Assembly: GCF_905163445.1 (NCBI RefSeq) | Contig: NC_053193.1 | Location: forward strand, 2,728,001 to 2,792,000 | Reading direction: 5' to 3' | From: Pararge aegeria | Lineage: Eukaryota > Arthropoda > Insecta > Lepidoptera > Nymphalidae | Length of the DNA stretch: 64,000 nt | In this document: one piece after another, positions 11,461-21,744 of the stretch | Numbering within the stretch: position 1 is the stretch's first letter | How the letters are laid out: each line of letters starts with the position of its first letter | Program-made: the position numbers and the translations under genes | Notes under the pieces: generated by a model | The model's input: the letters and a program-made list of their open reading frames with translations, nothing else | Told to the model about the DNA's origin: nothing | Database searches by the model: none

Positions 11461-11567
11461 TAAACCAACTACTCAGAATAATAATATTGAAATAGAAATA
11501 ATAATATAGAAGACAAATTTAAAACGTTGAAAATGTGAAATCAATGTTAATTCTAAAATTATTTCTG

Positions 11568-11695
11568 TACCGTCTTTCCGCTTAAATTATGAAGCGAGGG
11601 TTTTGAACTCTGCCGGCAGCTCAGGATGTACGAGATAAGTTTTCAGGAATAATTTATAAGGGGCCGGGATGAAGTGCATTTATAGAGTTGATTCA
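11568..11695 (+). repeat. Dispersed repeat J
   Basis: TTAAATTATGAAGCGAGGG and CAGGAATAATTTATAA recur at 18120-18245, on the other side of the Gypsy element, and in reverse near 22612-22680. Confidence 0.6.
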
Positions 11696-11908
11696 GACAT
11701 CATTGGTTTAAAAAGTCGTTAAATTGCATGTACGTTACAAATTTGTTCATAAAAATTAATAAAATCAAGTTGAAAAACAACAGTTGAATTATGTTTAATT
11801 ACGTTAAACATAATTCATTATTTTTTTTTAAATTTTTAACGGAAACATTAGAAAATAAGTTAAATAAATACTTACTTTAAATACTAATTCACAAATATTT
11901 AGTAGTAG

Positions 11909-12409
11909 TGTAGTAGGGCTTGCGGGGTTTCAGACTTAGGAAAACAGCGGTGGTCTCACGAAGATAACTTTATTGGTTACAGTGAGAGTACACGTGACAA
12001 GAGAGAGAAAGAAGTACAGAGAGAGCGGTGTAGTTAGGCAATCGCGCGTGGCACAATGTGCACTAACAGAACCGTACTTATCAGATAGGATCGAGGGTGT
12101 TCAGCTGAGAGCCGAAGCGCCGTCAATGCAATATCTGATTCTGTGATCCGATGACAAACTAAATGTTAGACAAGGTCTTATACATTTGGAGTTGTACAGT
12201 CGATAGCGCGATCTTAAAATCTATCAACAACTGCTAACGCCATCCAGCGATATATTTAGGAACTATAAGTAGCCAATTGGTTCTCACAGTCTCCACGTCT
12301 TATGCATTTGGAGTTGTACAGTCGATAGCGTGATCTTAAAATCAATTATGGACTACTAACGCCATCCAACGGTATATTTGGGAATGAATTGTAGCCTTTG
12401 GTTGTTACA
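11909..12409 (-). repeat. 3' LTR of the Gypsy element (501 bp)
   Basis: Identical by eye to 16840-17340. It is bounded by GTAG (11905-11908) on the outside and by the polypurine tract on the inside. The internal 122-bp duplication lies at 12176-12297 and 12298-12419; the second unit runs past the LTR edge into the polypurine tract. Confidence 0.95.
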
Positions 12410-12421
12410 ACCTCCCCCTCT
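12410..12421 (-). promoter_or_regulatory. Polypurine tract of the Gypsy element
   Basis: The minus strand reads AGAGGGGGAGGT and directly abuts the TG start of the 3' LTR. Its position and purine content are those of the plus-strand priming site. A degraded relative of this tract lies inside the LTR at about 12287-12297. Confidence 0.85.
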
Positions 12422-12463
12422 GTCCTCGAAGACGTCCCGGCGAATAGGACAGTATTAAGCTGA

Positions 12464-14457
12464 TTATTCTGGTTTGCCTCGTCCTCTAGGAGCTCTCAAT
12501 ATTTGTGTCTGTTCCTTTCGAGGTCGTCCTCTTCTTCGTATCGGTTGTACTGGTTGTGGTAATTCTATAGAATTTTCAGGTTTATGAAATAACTTGAGAG
12601 CTGAAGAGTGGTGTATTCCAATTTTTTTATCTGGTTCCTCTTTCGTAGCTAGTTGGTACGAACTGGGGCCATGTTGACCTAATATAACATATGGGCCGTC
12701 TCTTCGTGGTGCAAACTTTGCTGAGAACCCTTTCGCTGCGTTGCTGATTGGGTGAGTATTAACTAGCACTAAATCACCAACCTTATATTCGGGAGCCATT
12801 CTTCTAGCTCTATCTGCATAGAGTTTCCTGGTTTCTTCTTTCATTTCTTGAACTTCCTTCGCTTTTGTCATAGTTTGAGCCAGTAGTTTAATTTTTGGCG
12901 TTATTTCTGGTATGAAATTCTCAGTTATTAATATTTGTCTGAAGTCTTCTAAATTATCATGAGGGGTTCTTAATTCTCTACCAAAAGTTAAATATGCTGG
13001 AGAACAGTTTGTCGAAGTACATATGGCTGTATTTAATGCAAAACGAATGCTCGGTAATTGTTCACACCAGTTCTGTTGATCGCCTTCAACAAGTATCGCT
13101 AGCTGTGTTTTTAAATCTCGATTTTTCCTTTCAACTGGATTCGCTTGAGGATGGTAGAGTGCCGTGAATGATTGCTTAATTTTGAAACAGTATGCTACTT
13201 GCTGCATAACTGCGCTGACAAATTGAGCACCGTTGTCACTCAAAATTCTTCTAGGAACCCCAAACCTTAAAAATATCTCGTTGATTAGAGTCGCAGCGCA
13301 ATTTTCCGCCGTTGCTGCTTCTAATGCAAATAGTTCCACCCAACGTGATGCTATATCTTCTACAACCAATATCCATGTATTATTTTTCTTTGACGGCGGT
13401 AATGGGCCAAATAAGTCAAACGCTAGGACTTCGAATCTCTGATTCATCGTTGTAGTTTGTAAGAGACCAGCTGGTTTCCAATTTGCTGGTTTGTAGCGTT
13501 GGCATGGGACACAGTTTTTAACATACCCTTCAATGTATTTTCTCATGCCAGACCAGAAGTACCTCTTTGATATTCTATTATATGTCTTCTCACTGCCACC
13601 ATGACCTGCCAGTGGATCATCGTGATATATTGAAACAACATTCATCCATTCATGTTGAGGAACAACCAGTTGTGCATCTTCTGTATCTACAGATGGACTG
13701 TTGCGATATAGTAATCCATTGTTCATTATGTATCCCTTTTCACTCCAGTACCTGGCATTCTCGAAATTTACTTCATCTTCTAAGGACTTTATTATTCTTT
13801 GTATATTTTCATCCTTTATTTGTTCTTCTCTTATTTTCGCTGGGTCTTTCTTTGGCATATCTATCGTTACTACGCATATTCCACAATCTTTTTCGTTTTC
13901 TTTTGTACACGATGGGCGAGAAAGTGTATCTGCAACAACGTTTGTTTTTCCTGGGCTGTATTTTATGGTTAGGTTGTAAGATTGTAATTGTAATGCCCAC
14001 CGAGCCAGCCGTCCTGTTGGTGATTTTAAATTCATTAACCATCTCAAAGCTTGGTGGTCAGTGACTACTGTTACTGGAAGGCTTTCGATATATCCTCGAA
14101 ATTTTGATACCGCCCAGACTACAGCTAGGGCTTCTCTTTCTGTGGTATTATAATTCCTTTCTGCAGGGGATAGCAGCCTACTGGCATATTCCACTGGCCG
14201 CTCATCTTCGCCCTCCCCCTGCAGTAAGACTGCGCCAATAGCGTAGCTGCTTGCGTCGGTCTTTATAAGGTAAGGTTTTGTTTCATCTGCCTGACGAAGT
14301 ATAGGCGCTGAGGTTAGAAGCTTTTTTAATTTATCATATGCCACCTGTTGCTCAATTCCCCATACCCACTGGGCATTTTTCTTTGTAAGACGTGTTAGTG
14401 GCTCTGCTATTTTGGCAAAACCCGCTATAAATCTTCTGTACCATGAACAGGTTTGTA
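12464..14457 (-). CDS. pol: Gypsy RT C-terminus, RNase H and integrase (frameshifted from RT)
   Basis: An open frame of 626 residues from the first ATG at 14344; the same frame extends upstream to the shift at about 14457, so that ATG is probably not a natural start. Numbering from 14344: RNase H occupies about residues 20-150, with D30 in the KTDAS motif and TDHQAL further on. The integrase zinc domain (HHCC type, with CVPCQ) lies near residues 238-285. The catalytic core has D310, D370 and E405, a D-X59-D-X34-E spacing. A GPY module near residue 560 marks the integrase C-terminus. No chromodomain is seen. The frame ends 43 bp before the polypurine tract. The integrase looks intact, so it could act in trans if expressed. 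Confidence 0.9.
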
Positions 14458-14822
14458 AAAAAGGAAGTTAAGTGCTTTAAATTACTGGGAATTGGCATGT
14501 TAACTATTGCTGATGTTTTTGATGGATCCATGGTGAGACCTTCTTTGGTAATTAAATGACCCAAATATTTCACAGTTGGGCAGCAGAAACGACATTTTAT
14601 GATGTTTACTGTCAAGTTATATTTTCGTAACTGGTCAAACACCTTGGTTAAATCACCCAAATGTGATTCGAATGTTGGCGACATTATTATTATATCATCT
14701 AGGTACGCTAGCATTTTTACGTCTTGCAAAACCGCTCTAAAGCCATCGATTAACCTTTGAAAGGTTGCTGGCGCATTTCTTAAGCCAAATGGCATTCTCT
14801 TGAATTTGATAATCTCTATGGC
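14352..14822 (-). pseudogene. pol: Gypsy reverse transcriptase, N-terminal half missing
   Basis: Only the central RT region survives: the MPFGLRNAPATFQ block, then the catalytic YLDD box (codons 14694-14705), then the conserved LGH segment. In frame upstream there is a stop near 14822, and the fingers and first palm motifs are absent between here and the gag-protease stop at 15064. Downstream the frame breaks at an A run on the plus strand (14457-14462); beyond it the expected RT residues continue in the adjacent frame, while this frame reads nonsense to a stop at 14352. This copy cannot make a working reverse transcriptase. Confidence 0.9.
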
Positions 14823-15063
14823 CTATGTTTAGCAGTAGATGTCTATTGGTTACTGTGATGATTATGCATATTATAATCAAGGTTTTCTAATAATATTCTG
14901 GGATGTGTGGGTATAAAAATATTATTAGAATATTTTTAACTTTATTAAACTTAAATTCTTCATAATTCTTTGTAATCTTACATAAACCTAGTAGTTTAAA
15001 CAAAAAACATTCTGATCCAATTTAAAGAATAAAATTGTTTAATAATATTTTTTTTTGAGTGAA
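14809..15063. other. AT-rich patch replacing the RT N-terminus
   Basis: About 250 bp of non-coding AT-rich DNA sits where several hundred bases of RT are expected. Bases 14816-14866 resemble the 3' tail of RTE elements (compare 57583-57641): GCCTATGTTTAGCAGTAGA followed by a GATGATTA-like end. The rest holds an inverted pair (14886-14897 with 14918-14929) and no recognisable domain. I infer a deletion coupled to insertion or filler DNA. Confidence 0.6.
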
Positions 15064-16704
15064 TCAAAAGTCTATGTTAGTATAAGAGTTTGGAAACAAG
15101 GATGCTGATTCTGGTGACAGTTCTAGTTCGCCGTACATGCGATGCACATTTATCTGGGCATCGCGCATCATTGCGTCTGCAAATCGTGGTGAGTACCCAT
15201 CAAAAGTCTTTATTTTCTTTTCGGGCGAGTCCAGACGTCGCAATCGGTAAGGGATTGAACTATCCGTTGGTGTAGCTGCTGGTTCCGTTATTTGGTAAGT
15301 AAGATCTGAATTTCTTTCAGATATATTACTTAGCGGACAGTAAGCTCGCTCGCTATCGACAACAGGTGAGTGTAAGTTATCCATTAGAATACTGCGATTA
15401 AAGACAGCGAAATCTTCCTTGTATAACTCATGCTCAATATATGGGTCGTCCAGAAACTGGTACGTAAATTGAGCCATATTTAATAGCATTCTGGCGTCTT
15501 GTATAAACCCAACCCCAAGTAGTGTCTTGTTCTCTCTGGAATTAGGCAACACAATGAACGTTGTAGGAATTGTCCGTCCATCTAAAGTTACCAGAGCCTT
15601 GACTGTTAGTACGTCTTGCTTTCTTCTATGGCCGTCTGCCAGTGTTATCCATACATTAGCTTTTTCAAAGTGGTAACCTTTATTTTTTAAGCGACAGTAC
15701 AGTTCAAATGATGCTACACTGCTCTTTGCACAGGTGTCTATATATGCTGTGCCTGTAATGCCTTCGATCTCGATGTAAATAACAGGGCGAGATCGCGAGT
15801 CTGTTTGAACGTTGACTGAATTAAAACCAATCTCTTCGTCCGGTACCTTTGGCTTCGGCTTCGTGCAGGTTTCGCAATTGCTGCGTACCACGCCTGGTGT
15901 GCCGCAACCGTAACAAGAAAATTTCGGTGCTGTAGGTGAAGGGACTTGAGAAGACGTGGTTGCAATAGGCTTTTTTGGTGTATGTGCCGATGAATTAGAT
16001 GAGAGTAAATTTTGTTCTGCTTTTAATTTCTTGCGACATTCTTCAGTTTTGTGGCCCATCAACTTACAAAAGTTGCACCGTTCCCTTTTGATGAAACCTT
16101 TCTTCTCCTTAAGGTTCGTATCTCTGTCTGCTCTTACGAATTCTCTATCCTTACTAACCTCTTCTACTGCCCGAGCTTTGTCCAATAATTCATCAAATGT
16201 CTTAATTGATGTTCTAGGCACCTTCTCCTTAATGGACAGTTTAAGTTGTCCGAATATCATGTCTAGCTGTTGTTCTTCTGTGTGTTCCGGTTTTGGTAAC
16301 TGCGCTAACAACATACGTTTTTGAGCAATAAATTTCTCTGTATGCTCATTATGCTCTTGTTTTACCCCAATGAGCTCTTGGTAAATAATATAAGCCGGCT
16401 TCTTTGGAGCAAAAGCATGGCGGAGCCTCTTTTTGAAATCGCTCCACTGTGTGATGCCTTCCTTGACTCCTTGCCACCAAGTTGCTGCGTCCTTCTTCAA
16501 GACAAGAGGGAGACCAGTTATTGCATCTTCATCAGATATCCTTTCAACTTCTTTGTAGACTGAAACAGCAGCTAGGAAAGCCTCCACAGCATTGCTCTCT
16601 CTTTCCCCTTCGTAGAAGGTAGTGCACGCTGCGAAAGACCCTTTCTTGGTACCTCCGCCCACTGCTTCCAGTAGAGTTTTAAATTGTTCTTCCGATAAAG
16701 GCAT
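15064..16704 (-). CDS. gag-pr: Gypsy Gag-protease polyprotein (546 aa)
   Basis: Structural Gag fused to an aspartic protease. The start lies about 120 bp inside the primer binding site, as expected for a leader. A capsid-like helical region fills roughly residues 20-190. A zinc knuckle CX2CX4HX4C follows at C210, C213, H218, C223. A second knuckle at C264, C267, C277 has valine (V272) where histidine is expected. The retropepsin part spans about residues 300-420: the active-site aspartate is D323 in DTCA, where the family normally has D-T/S-G-A, and a LLGVGF strand follows further on. A charged tail leads to the stop at 15064, just before the point where RT should begin. The Gly-to-Cys change beside the catalytic aspartate could impair the protease, or be a feature of this clade. 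Gag assembles cytoplasmic particles in this family. Confidence 0.9.
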   Translation of the reverse strand: MPLSEEQFKTLLEAVGGGTKKGSFAACTTFYEGERESNAVEAFLAAVSVYKEVERISDEDAITGLPLVLKKDAATWWQGVKEGITQWSDFKKRLRHAFAPKKPAYIIYQELIGVKQEHNEHTEKFIAQKRMLLAQLPKPEHTEEQQLDMIFGQLKLSIKEKVPRTSIKTFDELLDKARAVEEVSKDREFVRADRDTNLKEKKGFIKRERCNFCKLMGHKTEECRKKLKAEQNLLSSNSSAHTPKKPIATTSSQVPSPTAPKFSCYGCGTPGVVRSNCETCTKPKPKVPDEEIGFNSVNVQTDSRSRPVIYIEIEGITGTAYIDTCAKSSVASFELYCRLKNKGYHFEKANVWITLADGHRRKQDVLTVKALVTLDGRTIPTTFIVLPNSRENKTLLGVGFIQDARMLLNMAQFTYQFLDDPYIEHELYKEDFAVFNRSILMDNLHSPVVDSERAYCPLSNISERNSDLTYQITEPAATPTDSSIPYRLRRLDSPEKKIKTFDGYSPRFADAMMRDAQINVHRMYGELELSPESASLFPNSYTNIDF

Positions 16705-16825
16705 CTTCTTTAAAGTTTTGGTCGTACGTACAGTTGAACTCCGACACGCCCGTGTGACAACAAATTTCGGCTGCGGCGGAGAGCCTTGAGGTCTTCGTTT
16801 GTTGTCCAGAGTTGCAGATTTTTGC

Positions 16826-16837
16826 CGTTGGGCGCCA
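16826..16837 (-). promoter_or_regulatory. Primer binding site, tRNA-Lys type
   Basis: On the minus strand the site reads TGGCGCCCAACG, two bases inside the 5' LTR. It is complementary to the 3' end of insect tRNA-Lys including CCA, the primer used by many insect Gypsy elements. The match is 12 bases, then diverges. Confidence 0.85.
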
Positions 16838-16839
16838 CT

Positions 16840-17340
16840 TGTAGTAGGGCTTGCGGGGTTTCAGACTTAGGAAAACAGCGGTGGTCTCACGAAGATAACT
16901 TTATTGGTTACAGTGAGAGTACACGTGACAAGAGAGAGAAAGAAGTACAGAGAGAGCGGTGTAGTTAGGCAATCGCGCGTGGCACAATGTGCACTAACAG
17001 AACCGTACTTATCAGATAGGATCGAGGGTGTTCAGCTGAGAGCCGAAGCGCCGTCAATGCAATATCTGATTCTGTGATCCGATGACAAACTAAATGTTAG
17101 ACAAGGTCTTATACATTTGGAGTTGTACAGTCGATAGCGCGATCTTAAAATCTATCAACAACTGCTAACGCCATCCAGCGATATATTTAGGAACTATAAG
17201 TAGCCAATTGGTTCTCACAGTCTCCACGTCTTATGCATTTGGAGTTGTACAGTCGATAGCGTGATCTTAAAATCAATTATGGACTACTAACGCCATCCAA
17301 CGGTATATTTGGGAATGAATTGTAGCCTTTGGTTGTTACA
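16840..17340 (-). repeat. 5' LTR of the Gypsy element (501 bp)
   Basis: In element sense it begins TGTAACAACC and ends CTACTACA, two bases before the primer binding site. It contains two diverged copies of a 122-bp unit (17107-17228 and 17229 onward). A line-by-line reading against 11909-12409 found no difference. Confidence 0.95.
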
Positions 17341-17875
17341 GTAGTGTTAAAACTGATTGGCATTTATTTAATTATAAAAAATTATGTTATTACACTGTGT
17401 AATATTGAGGTATAACCTCAACTTAATAATTCCGTCTTATTTAAAATAAATTTTTATTTAACTTAATTTAGAGTGTTTCTAATAGATAATATTTTTTTTT
17501 TTAAGTAATTTTACTCGAATGAAGTATTTCTTATTTTATCCCAAAATTATAATAAATAATTAAGAAAACATTACTACTTTGCTTCGATTATTTTTTTCTG
17601 TCCAGAAGTCTTTTGTTACAGAGGATAACCATTTGTTCAAAAATGTCCTCAGAAATATAATATTTTTTCCGTTTGTGTAGAACTACATGGAATAGTAAAT
17701 AAAATTTTTTGAACCTCATTTTGAAATACTTTAGCATCTTAAATGCAAGGTCTTGAACGAAGGATACCCCACTGTATAAAAAAAAATCAAAAAAAAATAC
17801 TTTAATCGATTGCCATATCCCTTTGTCGGTGCGGTTCAGACAAAACCAGAAAAATGTCACAAATATTAAGTCCCT
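17341..17875. other. No gene seen
   Basis: AT-rich right flank of the Gypsy element. Confidence 0.6.
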
Positions 17876-17945
17876 CCTGGGTCAAACCCGGGACCGCCCA
17901 CGTATAAACCACAGCACTCTCTACTGCGCCAGTGAGGTCGTCAAG
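17876..17945 (-). mobile_element. tRNA-like SINE head
   Basis: Minus strand: CTCACTGGCGCAGTAGAGAG (A box), GGTCCCGGGTTTGACCC (B box). No body beyond it is recognised. Confidence 0.55.
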
Positions 17946-18119
17946 AATAACTTGCTATATGTATGTATATTGTTAAAGCAGTGACGTTTTTATCCATGGA
18001 TTTAATAATAGTAGTTCTTAGAACCACATTTTGAAATACTCTTTGAATACTCGGGCTTGTTACAAAAAGCAAAATATATTTTCTGAAAAATCAATGACAC
18101 TAGTTTATTCCACTCGGTG

Positions 18120-18245
18120 TACCGTATTTAACAGCGTTTAAATTATGAAACGGAGGGATTCGTGACCGTCTGGGGCCAGGGACGTGCAAAGATAAGTTTG
18201 AGGAATAATTTATAAACTGGCCGAGAGATTCATAATCGCTGGCCC
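18120..18245 (+). repeat. Dispersed repeat J
   Basis: TTTAAATTATGAAACGGAGG, GATAAGTTTGAGGAATAATT and TTATAAACTGGCCG; direct orientation relative to 11568-11695. Confidence 0.6.
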
Positions 18246-18431
18246 TATTAAAACGTTATTAAGGTTGGCCCGAGCTGAAGTAACAGTTGTGGTATAATAT
18301 TACTATTGAAGCTCTATAGTTTAAAGGCTAAGTTTCTAGGTCTTGTCTTTGAGATAGGTATGTAGTTCTACAGATAGCTATACTATATGGAATGACAGGA
18401 AATTTAAATGGTCCAAATCCTAACTAATTTG

Positions 18432-18700
18432 GACAACCGAATGGCGCAGTGGACAGCGACCCTGCTTTCTGAGTCCAAGACCGTAGGTTCGATACCCACA
18501 ACTGGAAAAAATGTTTGTGTGATGAATATGAATGTTTCTCAGTGTTGGGTGTTTATTTGTAAATTATAAGTATTTATGTATATTATTCATAAAAATATTC
18601 GTCAGTTATGTTGATACCCATAACACAAGCTACGCTTACTTTGGGACTAGATGGCATTGTGTGTATTGTTGTAGTATTTATTTATTTATTTTTATTAATT
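18432..18700 (+). mobile_element. SINE S1
   Basis: Nearly full length, with A box (AATGGCGCAGTGG), B box (GGTTCGATACCC), the conserved middle and a TTTA-type tail. Followed at once by a Helitron-like relic. Confidence 0.88.
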
Positions 18701-18704
18701 AATA

Positions 18705-18890
18705 TTAATTTAGATGCAAAAGTCAGTCAGTCTGTTTGTCCTTCCTTCACTTACTTAACAACCAATCAACTTTATTTTTGGCATAGAGTTAGTTTAAAGG
18801 AAGGAGAGTAACGTAGTCTACTTTTTATCCCGGGATAACAAACGGTTCCCTCGGGATTTGTAAAAACCGTAATAAATGCTGTAGTAGAAC
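18705..18890 (+). mobile_element. Helitron-like relic (family H4)
   Basis: Contains CTACTTTTTATCCCGGGATA, AAACGGTTCC and GGGATTTGTAAAAACCG, segments typical of a common lepidopteran non-autonomous Helitron. Neither terminus is clear. Same arrangement after the SINE at 29066. Confidence 0.6.
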
Positions 18891-18963
18891 GCAAGCAACA
18901 GCCAGTAACCGTATAGCTCCGGACATATTCCATTGAATAAATTTGCTTATACGATAAATAAAT

Positions 18964-19280
18964 TTGAAGCCGTGATAGCCCCGAGGGTAGGACTTCGTCT
19001 TCACTTTCGAGGGACCGCGTTTGGATCCCGGCAAGCACTTCAAACTTTTTTAAGTTATGTGCGTTTTTAGCAATTAAAATATCACTTGCTTTAACCTTGA
19101 AGGAAACATTGTGAGGAAACCTGCATGCCTAATGTTCTCTGTAATGTTTACAAAGGTGTGTGAAGTCAACCAATCCGCACTGGGTCAGCGTGGTGGACTA
19201 CGGCCTTAGCCCCTTCTGATTGTGGGAGGGGACCAGTGCCCTGTAGTGGGCCGGTAATGGGTAGATATGACGATGCAAAA
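18964..19280 (+). mobile_element. SINE S2, full length
   Basis: Head GAAGCCGTGATAGCCCCGAG, middle TTGTGAGGAAACCTGCATGC, end GTAATGGGTAGATATGACGA. Best plus-strand copy in the window. Confidence 0.88.
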
Positions 19281-20639
19281 AAAAACTTGTGAGCCGTCAC
19301 GGGACACCTGGCAGATGTGAAACATCGAAATTGTTTTATGTAAGTTATAGCAGATATTGCATAATGAAAAGATAAAGCATTACAAATTTGTTCCACAAAT
19401 TAAAAAAAAATACAACAAAATTGATAACCACTCGTCTTTGTAAGTCGATTAATAATGACTGTTTTATTACAAAATTAATATTCATTTTTATTGTAGAAAC
19501 GAAGTACAAAAATTCAATCATAGCGTGGCGATGCGTCACCACGGCCTGTGTCGCCACGCCAAAAAACAGGTTTTATGTTTGCCTATAGATGTTTCACATC
19601 AAAAGTGAATACACCCAATCGTAGTGTCTGCAATGTGGCCGACAATGTTTGTAGATATTCTAATGGAATGTGCCCGGAACGAAGATAACAGACAACATCA
19701 CTGTAATAAGCTAATTGTAATCCCCGTTAAATATTCTAACCGAGTGCTGGTTTACCCACATTTAATAACAGCAAGAAAAATTTTGTGATTGGTTGAAATT
19801 GGTATCGAGAAGAGACAATAACATTTCCTCTCTCGATGACAGTCCTACCTACTACATACTGTATGTAGTTGTACGATAACTCTCTGAAAATGTATGATTA
19901 AAGTAACATTACAGAGAGGCATATTCGCCCAGCGAATCATCTCTTCGAATTACCATATATTAATTTAGTTAAAAAGTTTTATACAAGGTTTTTTTATTAA
20001 TGTACAACTAATGTCCAACATTGACATGATTTGTACATTAATAAAAAAAACTTTGTTTAAATTATCCATAGCAATATTATTAACAATAAAAAAGTGTATG
20101 TTTGTGTTAATTAAAATTGGCTTCAGTATTATATTATAATAGTTAAACATGTTAATCTCGGGCACGTCTTATTTTTTTTTGCGTTATTAAACCCGCTTTA
20201 AGCTTAATGTAAGAGTATTTACTATTTTGGAGTTAATTAGAATTGAACGCACGTGTAAACATGTAAATTATAACGTCATACGTTAGGTATAGAATTAAAA
20301 TTGTTTTTAAGTATCAGTTTATATCGTAAGAATGCAATCATATGTATCGGTACTAAACTTTATGCATAACGAAAGTATAAAATAAGTAGCATGCCTCTGT
20401 AAGAGCTTACTAGGTCATACCCAAGCTGCCAGTGCATTACCTAACATCACATGACATCCTTATTCTATTTGCCTTCCTTTTATCTAGATACCGCTCTAGT
20501 GCCGGAGGGAAGGTTCCTTGGAGATTTCAACTCAATATTTCTGTGTGAGAGGTTGCTATAAGCTCGTAGTGCAAAAGTAATAAACTCTCTTCAAATATTT
20601 ACACACATTTGAAATAACACGAACATTTTATAACTGTAA
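19281..20639. other. No gene seen
   Basis: AT-rich except CACCACGGCCTGTGTCGCCA near 19540. Holds the hairpin at 19985-20053; otherwise nothing recognised. Confidence 0.6.
19985..20053. repeat. Inverted repeat with about 22-bp arms
   Basis: AAGGTTTTTTTATTAATGTA at the left pairs with TACATTAATAAAAAAAACTT at the right, spacer about 24 bases. Confidence 0.85.
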
Positions 20640-20905
20640 TTTATTTATTTATTTATTTTCAATGGAAACAAACAGTACTTTTACACATAAAAATAATGCC
20701 TTATTTTTATATCACATAAACCGATGTTTCCACAACTTAGTTATACATATACAATAACATTAACCACAATTGCTTAGGAATAAGCGAAAATTATACAAAC
20801 AAAGGAAAAAAAATTAAATTAAAACAAAAAAAGAAAAACAAAAATTTTGAAGCTTTTATTACTTATTTTGCCATAATACATTTCCTAAAAATGTCAATTT
20901 TGACA
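20640..20905 (-). repeat. Dispersed repeat D (LINE-like 3' region)
   Basis: TTTA tail units, CCACAACTTAGTTATACATA, TTACTTATTTTGCCATAATA, AATGTCAATTTTGACATG match 55060-55265. No coding part seen. Confidence 0.6.
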
Positions 20906-21039
20906 TGTTAATGTAATGTCCGTCTTACAATATTTGCTGTTTAAAGCATTGCATTTAATATTATAAAAGTAAAAAATCATGTGATTTGTTTAATATTATT
21001 TGTTATTGCCGAACCAACGTGTTTCTTATTAGAACTACT

Positions 21040-21190
21040 TTCGCCACAGGTTGTCTGGGAGAGATCGCTTAAGCGATAAGACCGCCTTTGCAAACTTAAA
21101 CTAGTTTTTTTTTATTCTTTATCAATTATGTTTCTTTTTGTAATTATTTTGTGTGCGCAATAAAGAGTTTAATAATAATAATAATAAAAA
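21040..21190 (+). mobile_element. LINE-like 3' end E
   Basis: CAGGTTGTCTGGGAGAGATC, GCGATAAGACCGCC, GCAATAAAGAG then an ATA-repeat tail (21168-21186). Confidence 0.7.
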
Positions 21191-21494
21191 AGTTGTGTAA
21201 GGTTCTAATAAATAAACGTTAACGTTTCGGAAGAGTTATGCAGTGTTTTGTCACTCTAATTGAGAGCACATTAAAATTGTTATAGAGCGACAAAAAACAA
21301 AATAACTATTCTGACCTATTCTAGACCTAGTATCTATACCATATTTATTTGTAAGGCTTTGTGGAATTTACGAGTAAGAGTGAATGAATAAACCTTATTT
21401 TTTTGCATACGACAGACAACAAGTAAAACAAAATAGTATATATTACATAAACACTACAGCAAGTGGGATAGAAGTTACAATTTCGTGGTCTTCA

Positions 21495-21670
21495 TCATAT
21501 CAACCCATTACCGGCCCACTACAGGGCACGGGGCTTCTCACACAATGTGAAGGGGTCAAGGCCGTAGTCCACCACGCTGGCGGACTTCACAAACCTTTGT
21601 TTTCCTTCACCGTTGAAGCAAGTTATATTTTAATTGCATGAAAAGCGCATAACTTAGATAAGTAGTCGGG
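21495..21670 (-). mobile_element. SINE S2, 3' part
   Basis: CAACCCATTACCGGCCCACT, CACAATGTGAAGGGGTCA, CACCGTTGAAGCAAG on the plus strand; head missing. Confidence 0.8.
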
Positions 21671-21744
21671 CTAAGACAATTGTATTGAAAATGCACCCGT
21701 ATGTATATCAATATACTCATCGACACAAAGTCATGAACATTGAC

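Larger units (their letters stand above)
11909..17340 (-). mobile_element. Ty3/Gypsy LTR retrotransposon, recent but defective
   Basis: The element is 5432 bp and runs on the minus strand. Order in its own sense: 5' LTR (16840-17340), primer binding site, gag-protease ORF, damaged pol, polypurine tract, 3' LTR (11909-12409). Both LTRs begin TG and end CA and read identically over 501 bp. The 4-bp GTAG before 11909 recurs after 17340 as the target duplication. No envelope ORF is present. The order protease, RT, RNase H, integrase is that of Metaviridae. Identical LTRs imply a very recent insertion, yet RT is broken, so this copy was probably mobilised with enzymes supplied by another copy. Confidence 0.95.

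Noticed and set aside
13567..14064. 165-codon plus-strand frame
   Set aside because: Shadow of the RNase H-integrase ORF on the opposite strand.
12464..14457. Envelope gene after integrase, as in errantiviruses
   Set aside because: Only 43 bp separate the integrase stop from the polypurine tract.
15956..16324. 122-codon plus-strand frame
   Set aside because: Shadow of the Gag-protease ORF.
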